DNA from: Arthrobacter sp. Soc17.1.1.1 | GTDB taxonomy: Bacteria; Actinomycetota; Actinomycetes; Actinomycetales; Micrococcaceae | DNA length: 64,000 bases | Assembly (NCBI RefSeq): GCF_036867195.1 | Contig: NZ_JBAJII010000001.1 | Span: 3,224,001 to 3,288,000 of the forward strand | Reading direction: 5' to 3' | Part shown: one piece after another, positions 52,849-61,099 of the stretch | How the letters are laid out: every line of letters begins with the position of its first letter | Position numbering within the stretch: the stretch's first letter is position 1 | Translations under genes and position numbers: made by a program | The notes under the pieces: generated by a model | The model's database searches: none | Seen by the model: only the letters and a program-made list of their open reading frames with translations | Told to the model about the DNA's origin: nothing

Positions 52849-53466
52849 GTGGATCCCTCCCTCTGGCTGGCGCTGCTGGGCGCCCAGACGCTCATCAGCT
52901 TCATGCCCGGCGCGGGCGCGGTGAACACGATGAGCAACGCACTGGCCGTGGGATTCCGGCGCTCCATCTGGGGCATCCTGGGCCAGCAGACGGCCCTGCT
53001 GGTGCACATCGGCATCGCCGGAGCGGGCGTGGGCCTCCTCGTCGCGAACTCACCGCTCGCCTTCAACCTCATCCGGTACATCGGCGCCGCCTACCTCGTG
53101 TACCTCGGGGTGCGGAGGTTCCTCGCGCGGCCCGACCACAGCGAGGTCCGTGCCCTGCAGGGCAGCGAGGCGCCCCTGTCCATGTTCCGCCGCGGCGTGT
53201 GGGTGAACCTGCTCAATCCCAAGGCCATCGTGTTCTTCCTCGCGCTCATCCCTCAGTTCATCCGGCCGGAGGAGCCGCTGCTGGGCCAGTACGGCGTGCT
53301 GACCGCGACCGTGATCGTGATCGACGTCCTCGTCATGTGGTTCTTCTACGCGGGCACCGCGCGCTCGTTCCGGCGCTTCACCGAGGACGAGCGCGGCCAG
53401 AGGATCCTCAACCGCACGTTCGGGTCCCTGTTCGTCGGCGTCGGCGCCCTGCTCGCCCTGGCCTGA
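52849..53466 (+). CDS. LysE family amino acid exporter
   Basis: 205-aa membrane protein with six predicted helices and LysE-family marks: FMPGAGAVNTMSNALAVGFR and GVWVNLLNPKAIVFFLALIPQF. Exports an amino acid or homoserine-lactone-like amine. GTG start 52849 after TACCAT by 6 nt (leaderless). pabB follows after 3 bp. Confidence 0.92.
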   Translation: MDPSLWLALLGAQTLISFMPGAGAVNTMSNALAVGFRRSIWGILGQQTALLVHIGIAGAGVGLLVANSPLAFNLIRYIGAAYLVYLGVRRFLARPDHSEVRALQGSEAPLSMFRRGVWVNLLNPKAIVFFLALIPQFIRPEEPLLGQYGVLTATVIVIDVLVMWFFYAGTARSFRRFTEDERGQRILNRTFGSLFVGVGALLALA

Positions 53467-53469
53467 GCC

Positions 53470-55632
53470 GTGCCCGACACTCCCGACACTCCCGGCACTC
53501 CCGGCACTCCCGGCGCTCCCGGCACTCCGAGCCGCGCCGCCCCCCTGCTCATCGCCATCGACGGCCGGTCCGGCGCCGGCAAGACGACCCTCGCCGTGGA
53601 ACTCGCCGCCCTCCTGCGCGAGCACCACACCGTCAGCCTCTTCCACCTCGAGGACATCTACCCCGGCTGGGACGGGCTCGACGCCGGGATCACCCGCTAC
53701 GTGGAGCACGTCCTCACCCCCCTGCGGGCGGGACGGACGGCACGCTGGAACGCCTGGGACTGGGTGCGGGGGGAGGACGGCGCGGAGCGCACGACGACGG
53801 CGGCGGAGATCGTGCTCCTCGAGGGAGTGGGCGCGGCAGCGGCGGCGGCCCGCGACCGGCTCGACGCCGTGATCTGGGTGGAGGCCGACGCGGAGGTCCG
53901 GCAGCGCACCGCGATCGAGCGCGACGGCGACGCCTACGCCCCGTACTGGCAGCGCTGGGCCCACCAGGAGGACCGCTGGCTCGCTGCCGACGACCCCGGT
54001 ACCGCCGCGGACGTCGTCGTGCAGGGCCACCGGGGGCCGCCGTCGCCCCAGGCCGTGCGCCTGGCGCTCACCGGGCTGCCCTCCTGCACCGTCCTGCTGG
54101 CGCCCGAGCGCGCGGGGCGGCGCGGACTGACGCTGGAGGCCGAGCGCCTCGAGGCGGTCCCGGACGCCGCGGCCCTGTTCTCGACGCTCTACCGCGACGC
54201 GCCCGCCGCTGCCTGGCTGGACAGCTCCGACGCCGTGGTGCAGCCCCCGACCGGTTCTCCGACAGGATCCCCGGCAGGGCCCGCGAACGGCGAGCGCAAC
54301 CGCTTCAGCATCATGGCCGACGCCGGCGGGGCCTTCGGGCAGCTGGCCCAGCACCGCGGCGGCGTCACGGAGATCGTGGCCGGTCCCGTGACCACCCGGA
54401 TCCGCGAGCCCTTCTTCCGCTGGCTCGACGACGTCTGGGGGCGGCGTGCCGTACGCGTTCCGGACGGCCTCGCCTGCGATTTCGGTCTCGGCTGGCTGGG
54501 CTACCTCGGCTACGAGCTCAAGCGCGAGACGGGCGGCGCGGACCTCCCCGGGCCGGGCCTGCCCGACGCCGCGCTCCTCTTCGCCGGCCGCGCCGTCGTC
54601 CTCGACCACACCGACGGCGCCGTCTTCCTCCTGACCCTCTCCGACGGACGGCCCGACGCCGACCGGGACGCGTGGCGGGCGCGGGCGCGGGCGGCCGTGA
54701 CGTCGCCCGATCCCCTGCCGGCGCCGGCGCGGCTCCCGGTGCCGCGGTTCGGGGCACGGGACACGCACGCCGCGTACCTCGCGAAGATCCGGCAGGCGCA
54801 GGCCGAGATCACCGAGGGCAACACCTACGAGGTGTGCCTGACCACGTCGCTCGCGGCGCAGCTGGACGCCGGGGAGGGCCTCGACCCGCTGGACGCCTAT
54901 CTCCGGCTGCGCGCCGTGAACCCCGCACCGTTCGCCCATTTCCTGCGCTTCCCGGGATTCGCCGTCGCGAGCACCTCACCCGAGCGCTTCCTGCGGCTCA
55001 CCACGGACGGGCACATGCAGGCGGAACCGATCAAGGGGACGCGGGGGCGCTCGGCCGACCCCCGCGCCGACGCCGCGCTGCTCGAGGACCTCAGGACGTC
55101 GGCGAAGGACCGCGCGGAGAACATTATGATCGTGGACCTCCTGCGCAACGACCTCTCCCACCACGCGGTGCCGGGCTCGGTGACGGTCAGCCGGCTGTGC
55201 GCCATCGAGACGTACGCCACCGTGCACCAGATGGTCAGCACCATCGATGCCCGGCTGCGCCCCGGGAGCGCGCGGGCCGGCGTCGTCGCGTCGGCGTTCC
55301 CCGCCGGGTCGATGACCGGGGCACCGAAGATCAGCACCATGGCCATCCTCGACCGGCTAGAGCAGGCACCGCGTGGTCCCTACTCCGGCGCTGCAGGCTA
55401 CTTCAGCCTGACGGGTGCCACCGACCTCGCCGTGATCATCCGCACCCTCGTGATGCAGGAGGACAGGGGCGCGGAGGACGACGGCGCCACCCGCCTGCTG
55501 CTCGGCGTGGGCGGGGCGATCACGGCCGATTCCGACCCCGAGGAGGAATGGGCCGAGGTGCGCACGAAGGCGCACGGCGTCCTCTCGGCCCTCGGTTCCG
55601 CGTTCCCCGGGCCTGCAGGTCCGGGCCGGTAG
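53470..55632 (+). CDS. pabB: Aminodeoxychorismate synthase component I (PabB) fused to an N-terminal P-loop kinase-like domain
   Basis: 720 aa. Residues 1-21 are a PDT/PGT repeat. Residues 25-190 form a P-loop NTPase of the uridine-kinase/adenylate-kinase type: LLIAIDGRSGAGKTTLA (Lys38), VSLFHLEDIYPGWDG and an ILLEGVG-like core. Residues 280-710 are the chorismate-binding PabB domain with PIKGTRGRS (Lys522, the ADC synthase lysine rather than TrpE Ala), KDRAENIMIVDLLRNDLS and GSMTGAPK. It makes 4-amino-4-deoxychorismate for folate with a separate PabA glutaminase, which is not in the window. The fused kinase domain has no established role. GTG start 3 bp after lysE-like stop. Confidence 0.92.
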   Translation: MPDTPDTPGTPGTPGAPGTPSRAAPLLIAIDGRSGAGKTTLAVELAALLREHHTVSLFHLEDIYPGWDGLDAGITRYVEHVLTPLRAGRTARWNAWDWVRGEDGAERTTTAAEIVLLEGVGAAAAAARDRLDAVIWVEADAEVRQRTAIERDGDAYAPYWQRWAHQEDRWLAADDPGTAADVVVQGHRGPPSPQAVRLALTGLPSCTVLLAPERAGRRGLTLEAERLEAVPDAAALFSTLYRDAPAAAWLDSSDAVVQPPTGSPTGSPAGPANGERNRFSIMADAGGAFGQLAQHRGGVTEIVAGPVTTRIREPFFRWLDDVWGRRAVRVPDGLACDFGLGWLGYLGYELKRETGGADLPGPGLPDAALLFAGRAVVLDHTDGAVFLLTLSDGRPDADRDAWRARARAAVTSPDPLPAPARLPVPRFGARDTHAAYLAKIRQAQAEITEGNTYEVCLTTSLAAQLDAGEGLDPLDAYLRLRAVNPAPFAHFLRFPGFAVASTSPERFLRLTTDGHMQAEPIKGTRGRSADPRADAALLEDLRTSAKDRAENIMIVDLLRNDLSHHAVPGSVTVSRLCAIETYATVHQMVSTIDARLRPGSARAGVVASAFPAGSMTGAPKISTMAILDRLEQAPRGPYSGAAGYFSLTGATDLAVIIRTLVMQEDRGAEDDGATRLLLGVGGAITADSDPEEEWAEVRTKAHGVLSALGSAFPGPAGPGR
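53473..53526. repeat. Six 9-bp tandem repeats at the pabB start
   Basis: CCCGACACT or CCCGGCACT, six in a row, coding Pro-Asp/Gly-Thr. A likely slippage-prone tract that alters only the N-terminal tail. Confidence 0.85.
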
Positions 55633-55686
55633 CCTTGCCGGAGGCGCCCGGGCCCGGCAGGGTCCCGGGCCCGGAGAGGAGCGCTC

Positions 55687-56817
55687 ATGACGGGCATCAC
55701 GGTGATCGGCGCCGGCCTGGCCGGGTCCTCGGCCGCGTGGCGGCTCGCGCAGGCCGGGCACGAGGTCGTGGTCCTGGAGCAGGACACCCCGGCCCACCGG
55801 CGGGGCAGCTCGCACGGCTCGGCGCGCATCTTCCGCTATGCCTATGCCGAGCGGCTCTACGTGGACCTGGTCCGGGAATCGGCCCGCGGGTGGGCCGAGC
55901 TGGAGGCCGCCGGGGCCGCCCTCCTCACGCGGACCGGAGCCCTCGACCACGGCGAGGGCCACGACCCCGCGGGCTTCGCCCGGGTCCTCGCGGCGGCCGG
56001 TGTGGAGCATGAGCTGCTCGGCGCCGCCGAGGCGTCAGCACGCTGGGACCTGGAGTTCACCACACCGGTTCTGTGGCACCCCGGCGCGGGAGTGCTCGAC
56101 GCCGAGGCCGCCGTCGTCGCCATGCTCGACCAGGCACGCGCCCACGGGGCCTCGCTGCAGCAGGGGTGGCGCGTGACCGGGGTGCGACGCCACGGGCGCG
56201 GGTACCGTGTGCACGCCGGGGACGGACGATGGGTCGACGCCGAGCAGGTGGTCGTCGCGGCGGGCGGCTGGCTCCCCGACCTGCTCACGGAGCTGGCCCT
56301 GCCGGAGGCGTTCACCGCAGCGCTGCCCCTGCTGGAGGTGCGGCAGGAGCAGGCCTACCACTTCCCGTACACGGGGGACGGCGACAACTGGCCCACGTTC
56401 ATCCACAGGACGGAGGACATGGTCGTCTACGGCCTGCCCGGCGGCAGGGACGCCGGCTGGTCGGGCCAGAAAGTGGCCGAGTACAACGGCGGGCGGCGTA
56501 TCCGCTCGGCGGGGGCGCAGGACGGCGTGGTCCACGGCGAGAACCGGCGGCGCGTGGTCGCCTACGTGGAGCGCCACCTGCCGGGCCTCGTGCCGGAACC
56601 GTACGCGGAGACCACGTGCCTGTTCACGAACACCCCCACGGAGGACTTCGTGATCGACCGGGCGGAGGGCATCACGGTCCTCTCGGCCTGCTCGGGCCAC
56701 GGCGCGAAGTTCGCGCCCCTGCTCGGTGAGCTGGTCACGGCGCTCGTGGAGGGGCGCGGCACGGTCCCGGAGCGGTTCAGGCCCGGCAGGGCGTCCGCAG
56801 CGCGCAACCGCCCCTGA
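55687..56817 (+). CDS. FAD-dependent oxidoreductase (sarcosine oxidase/SolA type)
   Basis: 376 aa. N-terminal FAD motif GAGLAGSSAAWRLAQAGHEV, then the sarcosine-oxidase marks (SSHGSARIFRYAY) and the C-terminal FVIDRAEGITVLSACSGHGAKFAP. Monomeric type that oxidises N-methyl amino acids; the conserved flavin-anchoring Cys of SoxA-type enzymes appears present as Cys in SACSGHG/CLFTNT region. Exact substrate unknown. GGAGAGGAG precedes ATG 55687. Confidence 0.9.
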   Translation: MTGITVIGAGLAGSSAAWRLAQAGHEVVVLEQDTPAHRRGSSHGSARIFRYAYAERLYVDLVRESARGWAELEAAGAALLTRTGALDHGEGHDPAGFARVLAAAGVEHELLGAAEASARWDLEFTTPVLWHPGAGVLDAEAAVVAMLDQARAHGASLQQGWRVTGVRRHGRGYRVHAGDGRWVDAEQVVVAAGGWLPDLLTELALPEAFTAALPLLEVRQEQAYHFPYTGDGDNWPTFIHRTEDMVVYGLPGGRDAGWSGQKVAEYNGGRRIRSAGAQDGVVHGENRRRVVAYVERHLPGLVPEPYAETTCLFTNTPTEDFVIDRAEGITVLSACSGHGAKFAPLLGELVTALVEGRGTVPERFRPGRASAARNRP

Positions 56818-56826
56818 CGCCCGGCG

Positions 56827-57699
56827 TCAGCCGAGCGGCCCTCTCCAGATCTCCTCCTGGACGAGCTGCGCGAAGGAGCGCAGGTCGCGGACGTCGTTCT
56901 CCGTGAAGTCCCGCGGCTTGTCGTCCATCACGCACAGCGACCCGATACGCCACCCGTCGACGGAGGTTAGCGGGTGCCCTGCGTACAGGCGGACCTTCGG
57001 GCCGGCCGTGACGAGGGGGTGGTCGCGGTAGGAAGGATGCTGGAGTGCGTCGGGGATCACGAGGGTGCGGTCCGCGGTGACCGTCACCGCACAGAGCGAG
57101 AGCTCGAGCGGCAGGTCCTGGCCGATGGGCCCGGCCAGGGACTTGATCACCTGCCGGTCCTCGGCGATGAGGGCGATCGAGGACGAACTGACGTCGAACC
57201 ATTCCCGGGTCCGCGCGGTCAGGCGGTCGAACCGGGCCTCGGCGCCGGTGTCGAGGAGGCCCGACCGGTAGAGGGCCTGCAGCCGCCGGAACTCCCGATC
57301 CTCCGTCAGGTCGGGCGATCCGCCCGCCGGACCGTTCCCGGGACCGCCGGCCCGGGTATCGGGCCGGAGTGCGCGGCGGTCGAACCCGTACCCGTCGGGA
57401 TCGGTGACGAGCGGCCGGAGGTAGTCCTCGAAGCCGGAGGAGGTCGCCGCCCGGTCGGTGCTGTAATGGGCGCCGTCGGCCATGGAGCCGGTGGTGTCGA
57501 TGATCTCGTTGATGGCATCGGCGATCAGGTCCCGGTCGCGGCGGGGTAGCCGGGTGAGCCCGCGGAGGTACCCCTCCACGTCGAACACGTCGTGGGTGCC
57601 GCCCAGCGCCGCGTAGCCCCTGGCCACCTGCTCGAGCGCTATGCCGGCCGCCCGCGTGGCCTCGAGGGCTGTCCACTGCTGGAGATACGCATCGGTCAC
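56827..57699 (-). CDS. GAF domain protein (paralog of the protein at 20805-21638)
   Basis: 290 aa. Same plan as the first GAF protein: an N-terminal leader of about 70 residues (VARGYAALGGTHDVFDVEGY, LRGLTRLPRRDRDLIADAIN) then a GAF domain with RTLVIPDALQHPSYRDHP and RLYAGHPLTSVDGWRIGSLC. GTG 57699 is chosen because GAGGA lies 6 nt upstream; a GTG at 57732 would add 11 residues. Divergent from the GAF-ANTAR gene. Confidence 0.85.
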   Translation of the reverse strand: MTDAYLQQWTALEATRAAGIALEQVARGYAALGGTHDVFDVEGYLRGLTRLPRRDRDLIADAINEIIDTTGSMADGAHYSTDRAATSSGFEDYLRPLVTDPDGYGFDRRALRPDTRAGGPGNGPAGGSPDLTEDREFRRLQALYRSGLLDTGAEARFDRLTARTREWFDVSSSSIALIAEDRQVIKSLAGPIGQDLPLELSLCAVTVTADRTLVIPDALQHPSYRDHPLVTAGPKVRLYAGHPLTSVDGWRIGSLCVMDDKPRDFTENDVRDLRSFAQLVQEEIWRGPLG

Positions 57700-57975
57700 T
57701 TCTGGTCCTCTTCCGTTCGTGGGCGAGCTCACGACGAGGAGCCATCAGCCGCCCCACGGCTGGCATCCATCGTAGGCCCCCGGGAGCACGTCGCACGGGA
57801 TCGACGGCGACACCCGCGGGGGCTGGACAGGACGACGAAAGCACGCATGCCGCGTCGGGCCCGGCCGGGCCCTGGCCGTATAGTTCAGGCAGTGGTGCTC
57901 CTCCCGGGGCCCCACCGGTTCCGGCTCAGCAGGGAGCCCTTCCTGCCGCGGTGCGACGAACGGACCAGTGCCACC

Positions 57976-58731
57976 ATGCCCGATGAAGAAGAACTCGCGT
58001 ACGAGACCGAGCGTGATCCGGTCACGGCACTGCTGCAGGACATGGTCCTCGAGAGCGCGGACGTGCAGGTCTTCCTCACCGGACTCGCGACCGTCGCGTC
58101 GAAGGCTTTCACCGGCCCCTACGGGGAGGTGTTCTGCGGGGTGACCCTCCTCCGCCCGCGGTCCATGATCACCGTCGCGAGCAGCAGCGACCGCGCCCGC
58201 GACGTCGACGAGGTGCAGTACGGGTTCGACGACGGCCCCTGCCTCAGGGCCGCCCGCACGGGCGAGACCGTGCACATCCGGGACTTCCTGGCCGAGCGGC
58301 GTTTCCCCGAGTACCGGCAGGCCATCGCGTCCTACGGGCTCCGCTCCGCGCTCGGCATCCCCATCCGGCTCGAGGACGGGGCCAGCGCCGGCCTCGATTT
58401 CTACTCCACCACCCCGGACGTCTTCGACGAGAAGGGCATCGCGGTGGCGGAGGGCCTGGCCCGGGACGCCTCGCGCTCGCTGCGGCTCGCCGTGCGGATC
58501 GCCGCACTGAGCGAGGACAGCCGGAACCTCAAGGCCGCGATCACGGCCCGCACCACGATCGACATGGCCGTCGGCGCGATCATGGCCCAGAACAGGTGCC
58601 CCCAGGAGGAGGCGTTCGCGATCCTCCGGCGGGCATCGTCCACCCGGAACGTGAAGCTGCGGGACCTCGCCGTCACCGTCCTCGAATCGGTCGGCCAGTC
58701 GCACCCGGTCACCACCCACTTCGACCACTGA
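57976..58731 (+). CDS. GAF-ANTAR domain RNA-binding antiterminator
   Basis: 251 aa. GAF sensor (about 25-175) followed by an ANTAR RNA-binding domain (about 185-240: LKAAITARTTIDMAVGAIMA, NRCPQEEAFAILRRASSTRN). ANTAR proteins bind dual hairpins in target leaders to prevent termination. The input signal is unknown. ATG 57976 has no strong ribosome site. It shares a 276-bp divergent region with the GAF gene on the other strand, which suggests joint control. Confidence 0.93.
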   Translation: MPDEEELAYETERDPVTALLQDMVLESADVQVFLTGLATVASKAFTGPYGEVFCGVTLLRPRSMITVASSSDRARDVDEVQYGFDDGPCLRAARTGETVHIRDFLAERRFPEYRQAIASYGLRSALGIPIRLEDGASAGLDFYSTTPDVFDEKGIAVAEGLARDASRSLRLAVRIAALSEDSRNLKAAITARTTIDMAVGAIMAQNRCPQEEAFAILRRASSTRNVKLRDLAVTVLESVGQSHPVTTHFDH

Positions 58732-58770
58732 CGGCGGGGCCGCTGGCGCGGGCGGCGACGGTGGGACAGG

Positions 58771-58896
58771 ATGACGCCCATGAGCGAGGAGACCGGAAGG
58801 TGGAGCAGGGCGACCGTCCATCCCGACAGGTGGGTGGACCCGCAGGACGATCCGCGCAGGTCCGTGCCGCCGTCCAAGGTGAAGATCGGATCATGA
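58771..58896 (+). CDS. Small protein (41 aa) translationally coupled to a GNAT gene
   Basis: Too short for ordinary gene calling. It encodes MTPMSEETGRWSRATVHPDR... and ends at a TGA that overlaps the next ATG (ATGA). A GGACAGG lies before the first ATG; the second ATG (58780) has AGGATGA 5 nt upstream and may be the true start. Hydrophilic, no family recognised. Coupling and codon use support it, but no homology is claimed. Confidence 0.5.
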   Translation: MTPMSEETGRWSRATVHPDRWVDPQDDPRRSVPPSKVKIGS

Positions 58897-59498
58897 GCAC
58901 CCTCCGACCGGTCACCCTGCGCGGCACCCGGGTGCTCCTGGAACCCCTCGCTCCCGAGCACCACGACGGGCTCGTCGCGGCCGCCGCGGACGGCGAGCTG
59001 TGGAGGCTCTGGTACACCTCGATCCCGACGCCGGAGGGCATGCGCCAGGAGATCGACCGGCGTCTCGCACTGCAGGGCGCGGGCTCGATGCTGCCCTTCA
59101 CCACGAGGCTCCCCGCGGACGACGGCGGGCCCGGCCGGATCATCGGCATGACGACCTACATGAACATCGACCGGGACACTCCGCGGGTGGAGATCGGCTC
59201 CACCTGGAACGCCGCCTCCGTGCAGCGCACCGGCACCAACACGGAGTCCAAGTACCTCCTGCTCCGCCACGCGTTCGAGGTGGTCGGCTGCCCAGCGGTG
59301 GAGTTCCGCACGCACTGGATCAACCACCAGTCCCGCGAGGCGATCGTCCGGCTCGGCGCGAAGCAGGACGGCGTGCTCAGGAGCCATACGCGGGCCACGA
59401 ACGGCGAGCTGCGCGACACCGTGGTCTACTCGATCCTCGCCCACGAATGGCCCATGGTGCGCGATCACCTCCTGCACAGGATGTCCCTCCACGCCTGA
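58893..59498 (+). CDS. GNAT family N-acetyltransferase
   Basis: 201 aa of the RimJ/RimL-like group: TLRGTRVLLEPLAPEHHDGL, EIGSTWNAASVQRTGTN (the acetyl-CoA region), EFRTHWINHQSREAIVRLGA. Acts on an N-terminus or small amine; substrate unknown. Coupled start to the 41-aa ORF. Confidence 0.92.
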   Translation: MSTLRPVTLRGTRVLLEPLAPEHHDGLVAAAADGELWRLWYTSIPTPEGMRQEIDRRLALQGAGSMLPFTTRLPADDGGPGRIIGMTTYMNIDRDTPRVEIGSTWNAASVQRTGTNTESKYLLLRHAFEVVGCPAVEFRTHWINHQSREAIVRLGAKQDGVLRSHTRATNGELRDTVVYSILAHEWPMVRDHLLHRMSLHA

Positions 59499-59664
59499 CC
59501 GACGGGCCCGCCGGCCGCTTCCCCGCCCGCTCGCCCGCTCGCCCGGAGCGTTTGTCAACCGGATCCTGGCGGTACCGCGCCCCGTTCGGGAAGGTGCAGG
59601 ATGAAGCCGTCAGACTGCGGCAGCCACGGTGGGCCGCGGACCGGTTCGACTGGAAGAAGACTCT

Positions 59665-59790
59665 ATGGCGGACAGTGGCGGAATGGCTGACAAGGCCAAG
59701 GATTATGCACAGGACCATCCCGAGAAGGTGGACTCGGCCAAGGACAAGGCCAAGGACGCCCTCGACGGCAAGGACAGCGATCAGAAGTAA
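59665..59790 (+). CDS. Small Lys/Asp-rich protein, MT0933/Rv0909-antitoxin-like
   Basis: 41 aa: a short leader MADSGG, then MADKAKDYAQDHPEKVDSAK and KAKDALDGKDSDQK. The KAKD/HPEKVD pattern resembles the MT0933 antitoxin-like family of Actinobacteria, usually longer. GGAAGAAG precedes ATG 59665; a second ATG is at 59683. No toxin gene is adjacent, so an antitoxin role is doubtful; a stress-related small protein is also possible. Ends before a strong terminator. Confidence 0.65.
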   Translation: MADSGGMADKAKDYAQDHPEKVDSAKDKAKDALDGKDSDQK

Positions 59791-59803
59791 CTGACCCCCT
59801 ACC

Positions 59804-59840
59804 GGAAGGCCGGACCGCGTGGCACGCGGTCCGGCCTTCC
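59804..59840. terminator. Strong stem-loop terminator
   Basis: 16-bp perfect stem, GGAAGGCCGGACCGCG and its complement, 5-nt loop, 14 bp after the small gene. Confidence 0.88.
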
Positions 59841-59910
59841 GTCCGTCACGGCCCCGGCCGGGCTCTCTCCGACCCGGGGAAGATCGCTACCGGATTGTGG
59901 CCCGGAGCCC

Positions 59911-59939
59911 TTGACCCGCCATTTGTTACCGTTCACAAT
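59911..59939 (+). promoter_or_regulatory. Promoter of the sugar ABC transporter
   Basis: TTGACC (59911-59916) and CACAAT (59934-59939) with a 17-bp spacer, 80 bp before the solute-binding gene start. The -10 lies inside the operator. Confidence 0.7.
59923..59938. promoter_or_regulatory. LacI-type operator of the sugar ABC transporter
   Basis: TTGTTACC-GTTCACAA, 16 bp with the CG centre typical of LacI-family operators, overlapping the spacer and -10. No LacI gene is beside it; the regulator is elsewhere. Confidence 0.7.
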
Positions 59940-60018
59940 TGCGGCAGGGCTCCCCGCCCCTGCAGCAACGACGGTGCAGATGCCCCCTTGCTGTGGTCCC
60001 GATTCCCAGGAGGCAGCA

Positions 60019-61005
60019 GTGTTCAGGAAATCCTTCGTGGCGGCCCTTGCCGCCACAACCCTCGCCCTCACGGCCTGCGGCGGCGGATCCGAGTCCGGCG
60101 GCAGCGGCGGCGGTGCCGGCGGTGACGACACCATCACCATGGGCTTCGCCCAGGTCGGTGCGGAGAGCGGCTGGCGCACCGCCAACACCAAGTCCGTCCA
60201 GGACTCCGCGGAGGCGGCGGGCGTCGATCTGAAGTTCTCCGACGCGCAGCAGAAGCAGGAGAACCAGATCAAGGCCATCCGGTCCTACATCCAGCAGCAG
60301 GTGGACGTCATCGCCTTCTCCCCCGTGGTCGAGTCGGGCTGGGACACCGTGCTGAAGGAGGCCAAGGATGCCGAGATCCCCGTCATCCTCACCGACCGGT
60401 CCGTCGATTCCGCCGACACCTCGCTGTACCGGACCTTCCTCGGCTCGGACTTCGTGGAGGAGGGCAAGAAGGCCGGCGAGTGGCTGGTCGAGGACTCGGC
60501 GTCCACCGAGGGGCCCGTGAACATCGTGGAGCTTCAGGGGACCACGGGCGCAGCCCCCGCCATCGACCGGAAGGAAGGCTTCGAGGCCGCCATCGCCGCC
60601 GATCCGGACCTCACGATCGTCGAATCGCAGACCGGCGACTTCACCCGCAGCGGCGGCAAGCAGGTGATGGAGGCGTTCCTGAAGAACACCCCGGACATCG
60701 ACGTGGTCTACGCGCACAACGACGACATGGGGCTCGGTGCCATCGAGGCCATCGAGGCCGCAGGCAAGGTGCCGGGCAAGGACATCAAGATCATCACGGT
60801 CGACGCCGTGAAGGACGGGATGACGGCGCTCGCGGACGGCAAGATCAACTTCATCGTCGAGTGCAACCCGCTCCTGGGCGAGCAGTTGATGGACCTGGCG
60901 GCCAAGGTGGTCGCGGGCGAGGAGGTCCCGGCCCGCGTGGTCACCGAGGAGACCACCTTCACGCCGGAGCAGGCCAAGGAAGTCCTCGCGAGCCGCGAGT
61001 ACTAG
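60019..61005 (+). CDS. Sugar ABC transporter substrate-binding lipoprotein (YtfQ/ribose-type)
   Basis: 328 aa. Lipoprotein signal with lipobox LTAC (Cys near residue 20), Gly/Ser linker, then a periplasmic-binding-protein fold: TMGFAQVGAESGWRTANTKS, VDVIAFSPVVESGWD, VVYAHNDDMGLGAIEAIEAA, close to galactofuranose-binding YtfQ in pattern. Imports a furanose or pentose sugar with the next three genes. GTG 60019 with AGGAGG 5 nt upstream. Confidence 0.92.
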   Translation: MFRKSFVAALAATTLALTACGGGSESGGSGGGAGGDDTITMGFAQVGAESGWRTANTKSVQDSAEAAGVDLKFSDAQQKQENQIKAIRSYIQQQVDVIAFSPVVESGWDTVLKEAKDAEIPVILTDRSVDSADTSLYRTFLGSDFVEEGKKAGEWLVEDSASTEGPVNIVELQGTTGAAPAIDRKEGFEAAIAADPDLTIVESQTGDFTRSGGKQVMEAFLKNTPDIDVVYAHNDDMGLGAIEAIEAAGKVPGKDIKIITVDAVKDGMTALADGKINFIVECNPLLGEQLMDLAAKVVAGEEVPARVVTEETTFTPEQAKEVLASREY

Positions 61006-61011
61006 GAACCG

Positions 61012-61077
61012 GACCCGGCCGTCCCCGCGGGACGGCCGGGTCACCAGGGGGATGCGGCGGGGACCCGCCGCATCCCC
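61012..61077. promoter_or_regulatory. Twin stem-loops after the binding-protein gene
   Basis: First hairpin 61012-61042 (14-bp stem, 3-nt loop CGC); second 61048-61077 (GGGGATGCGGCGGG stem, 14 bp, 2-nt gap). They sit 7-72 bp after the binding-protein stop and just before the ATPase ribosome site. They should stop part of transcription or protect mRNA, giving more binding protein than transporter, as in many sugar ABC operons. Confidence 0.8.
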
Positions 61078-61099
61078 AGGCACAGGAGGGCAGAGCCGT

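Noticed and set aside
59665..59790. A complete toxin-antitoxin pair at the small MT0933-like gene
   Set aside because: No second small gene is adjacent; the next gene is the sugar-binding protein 230 bp away behind a terminator.
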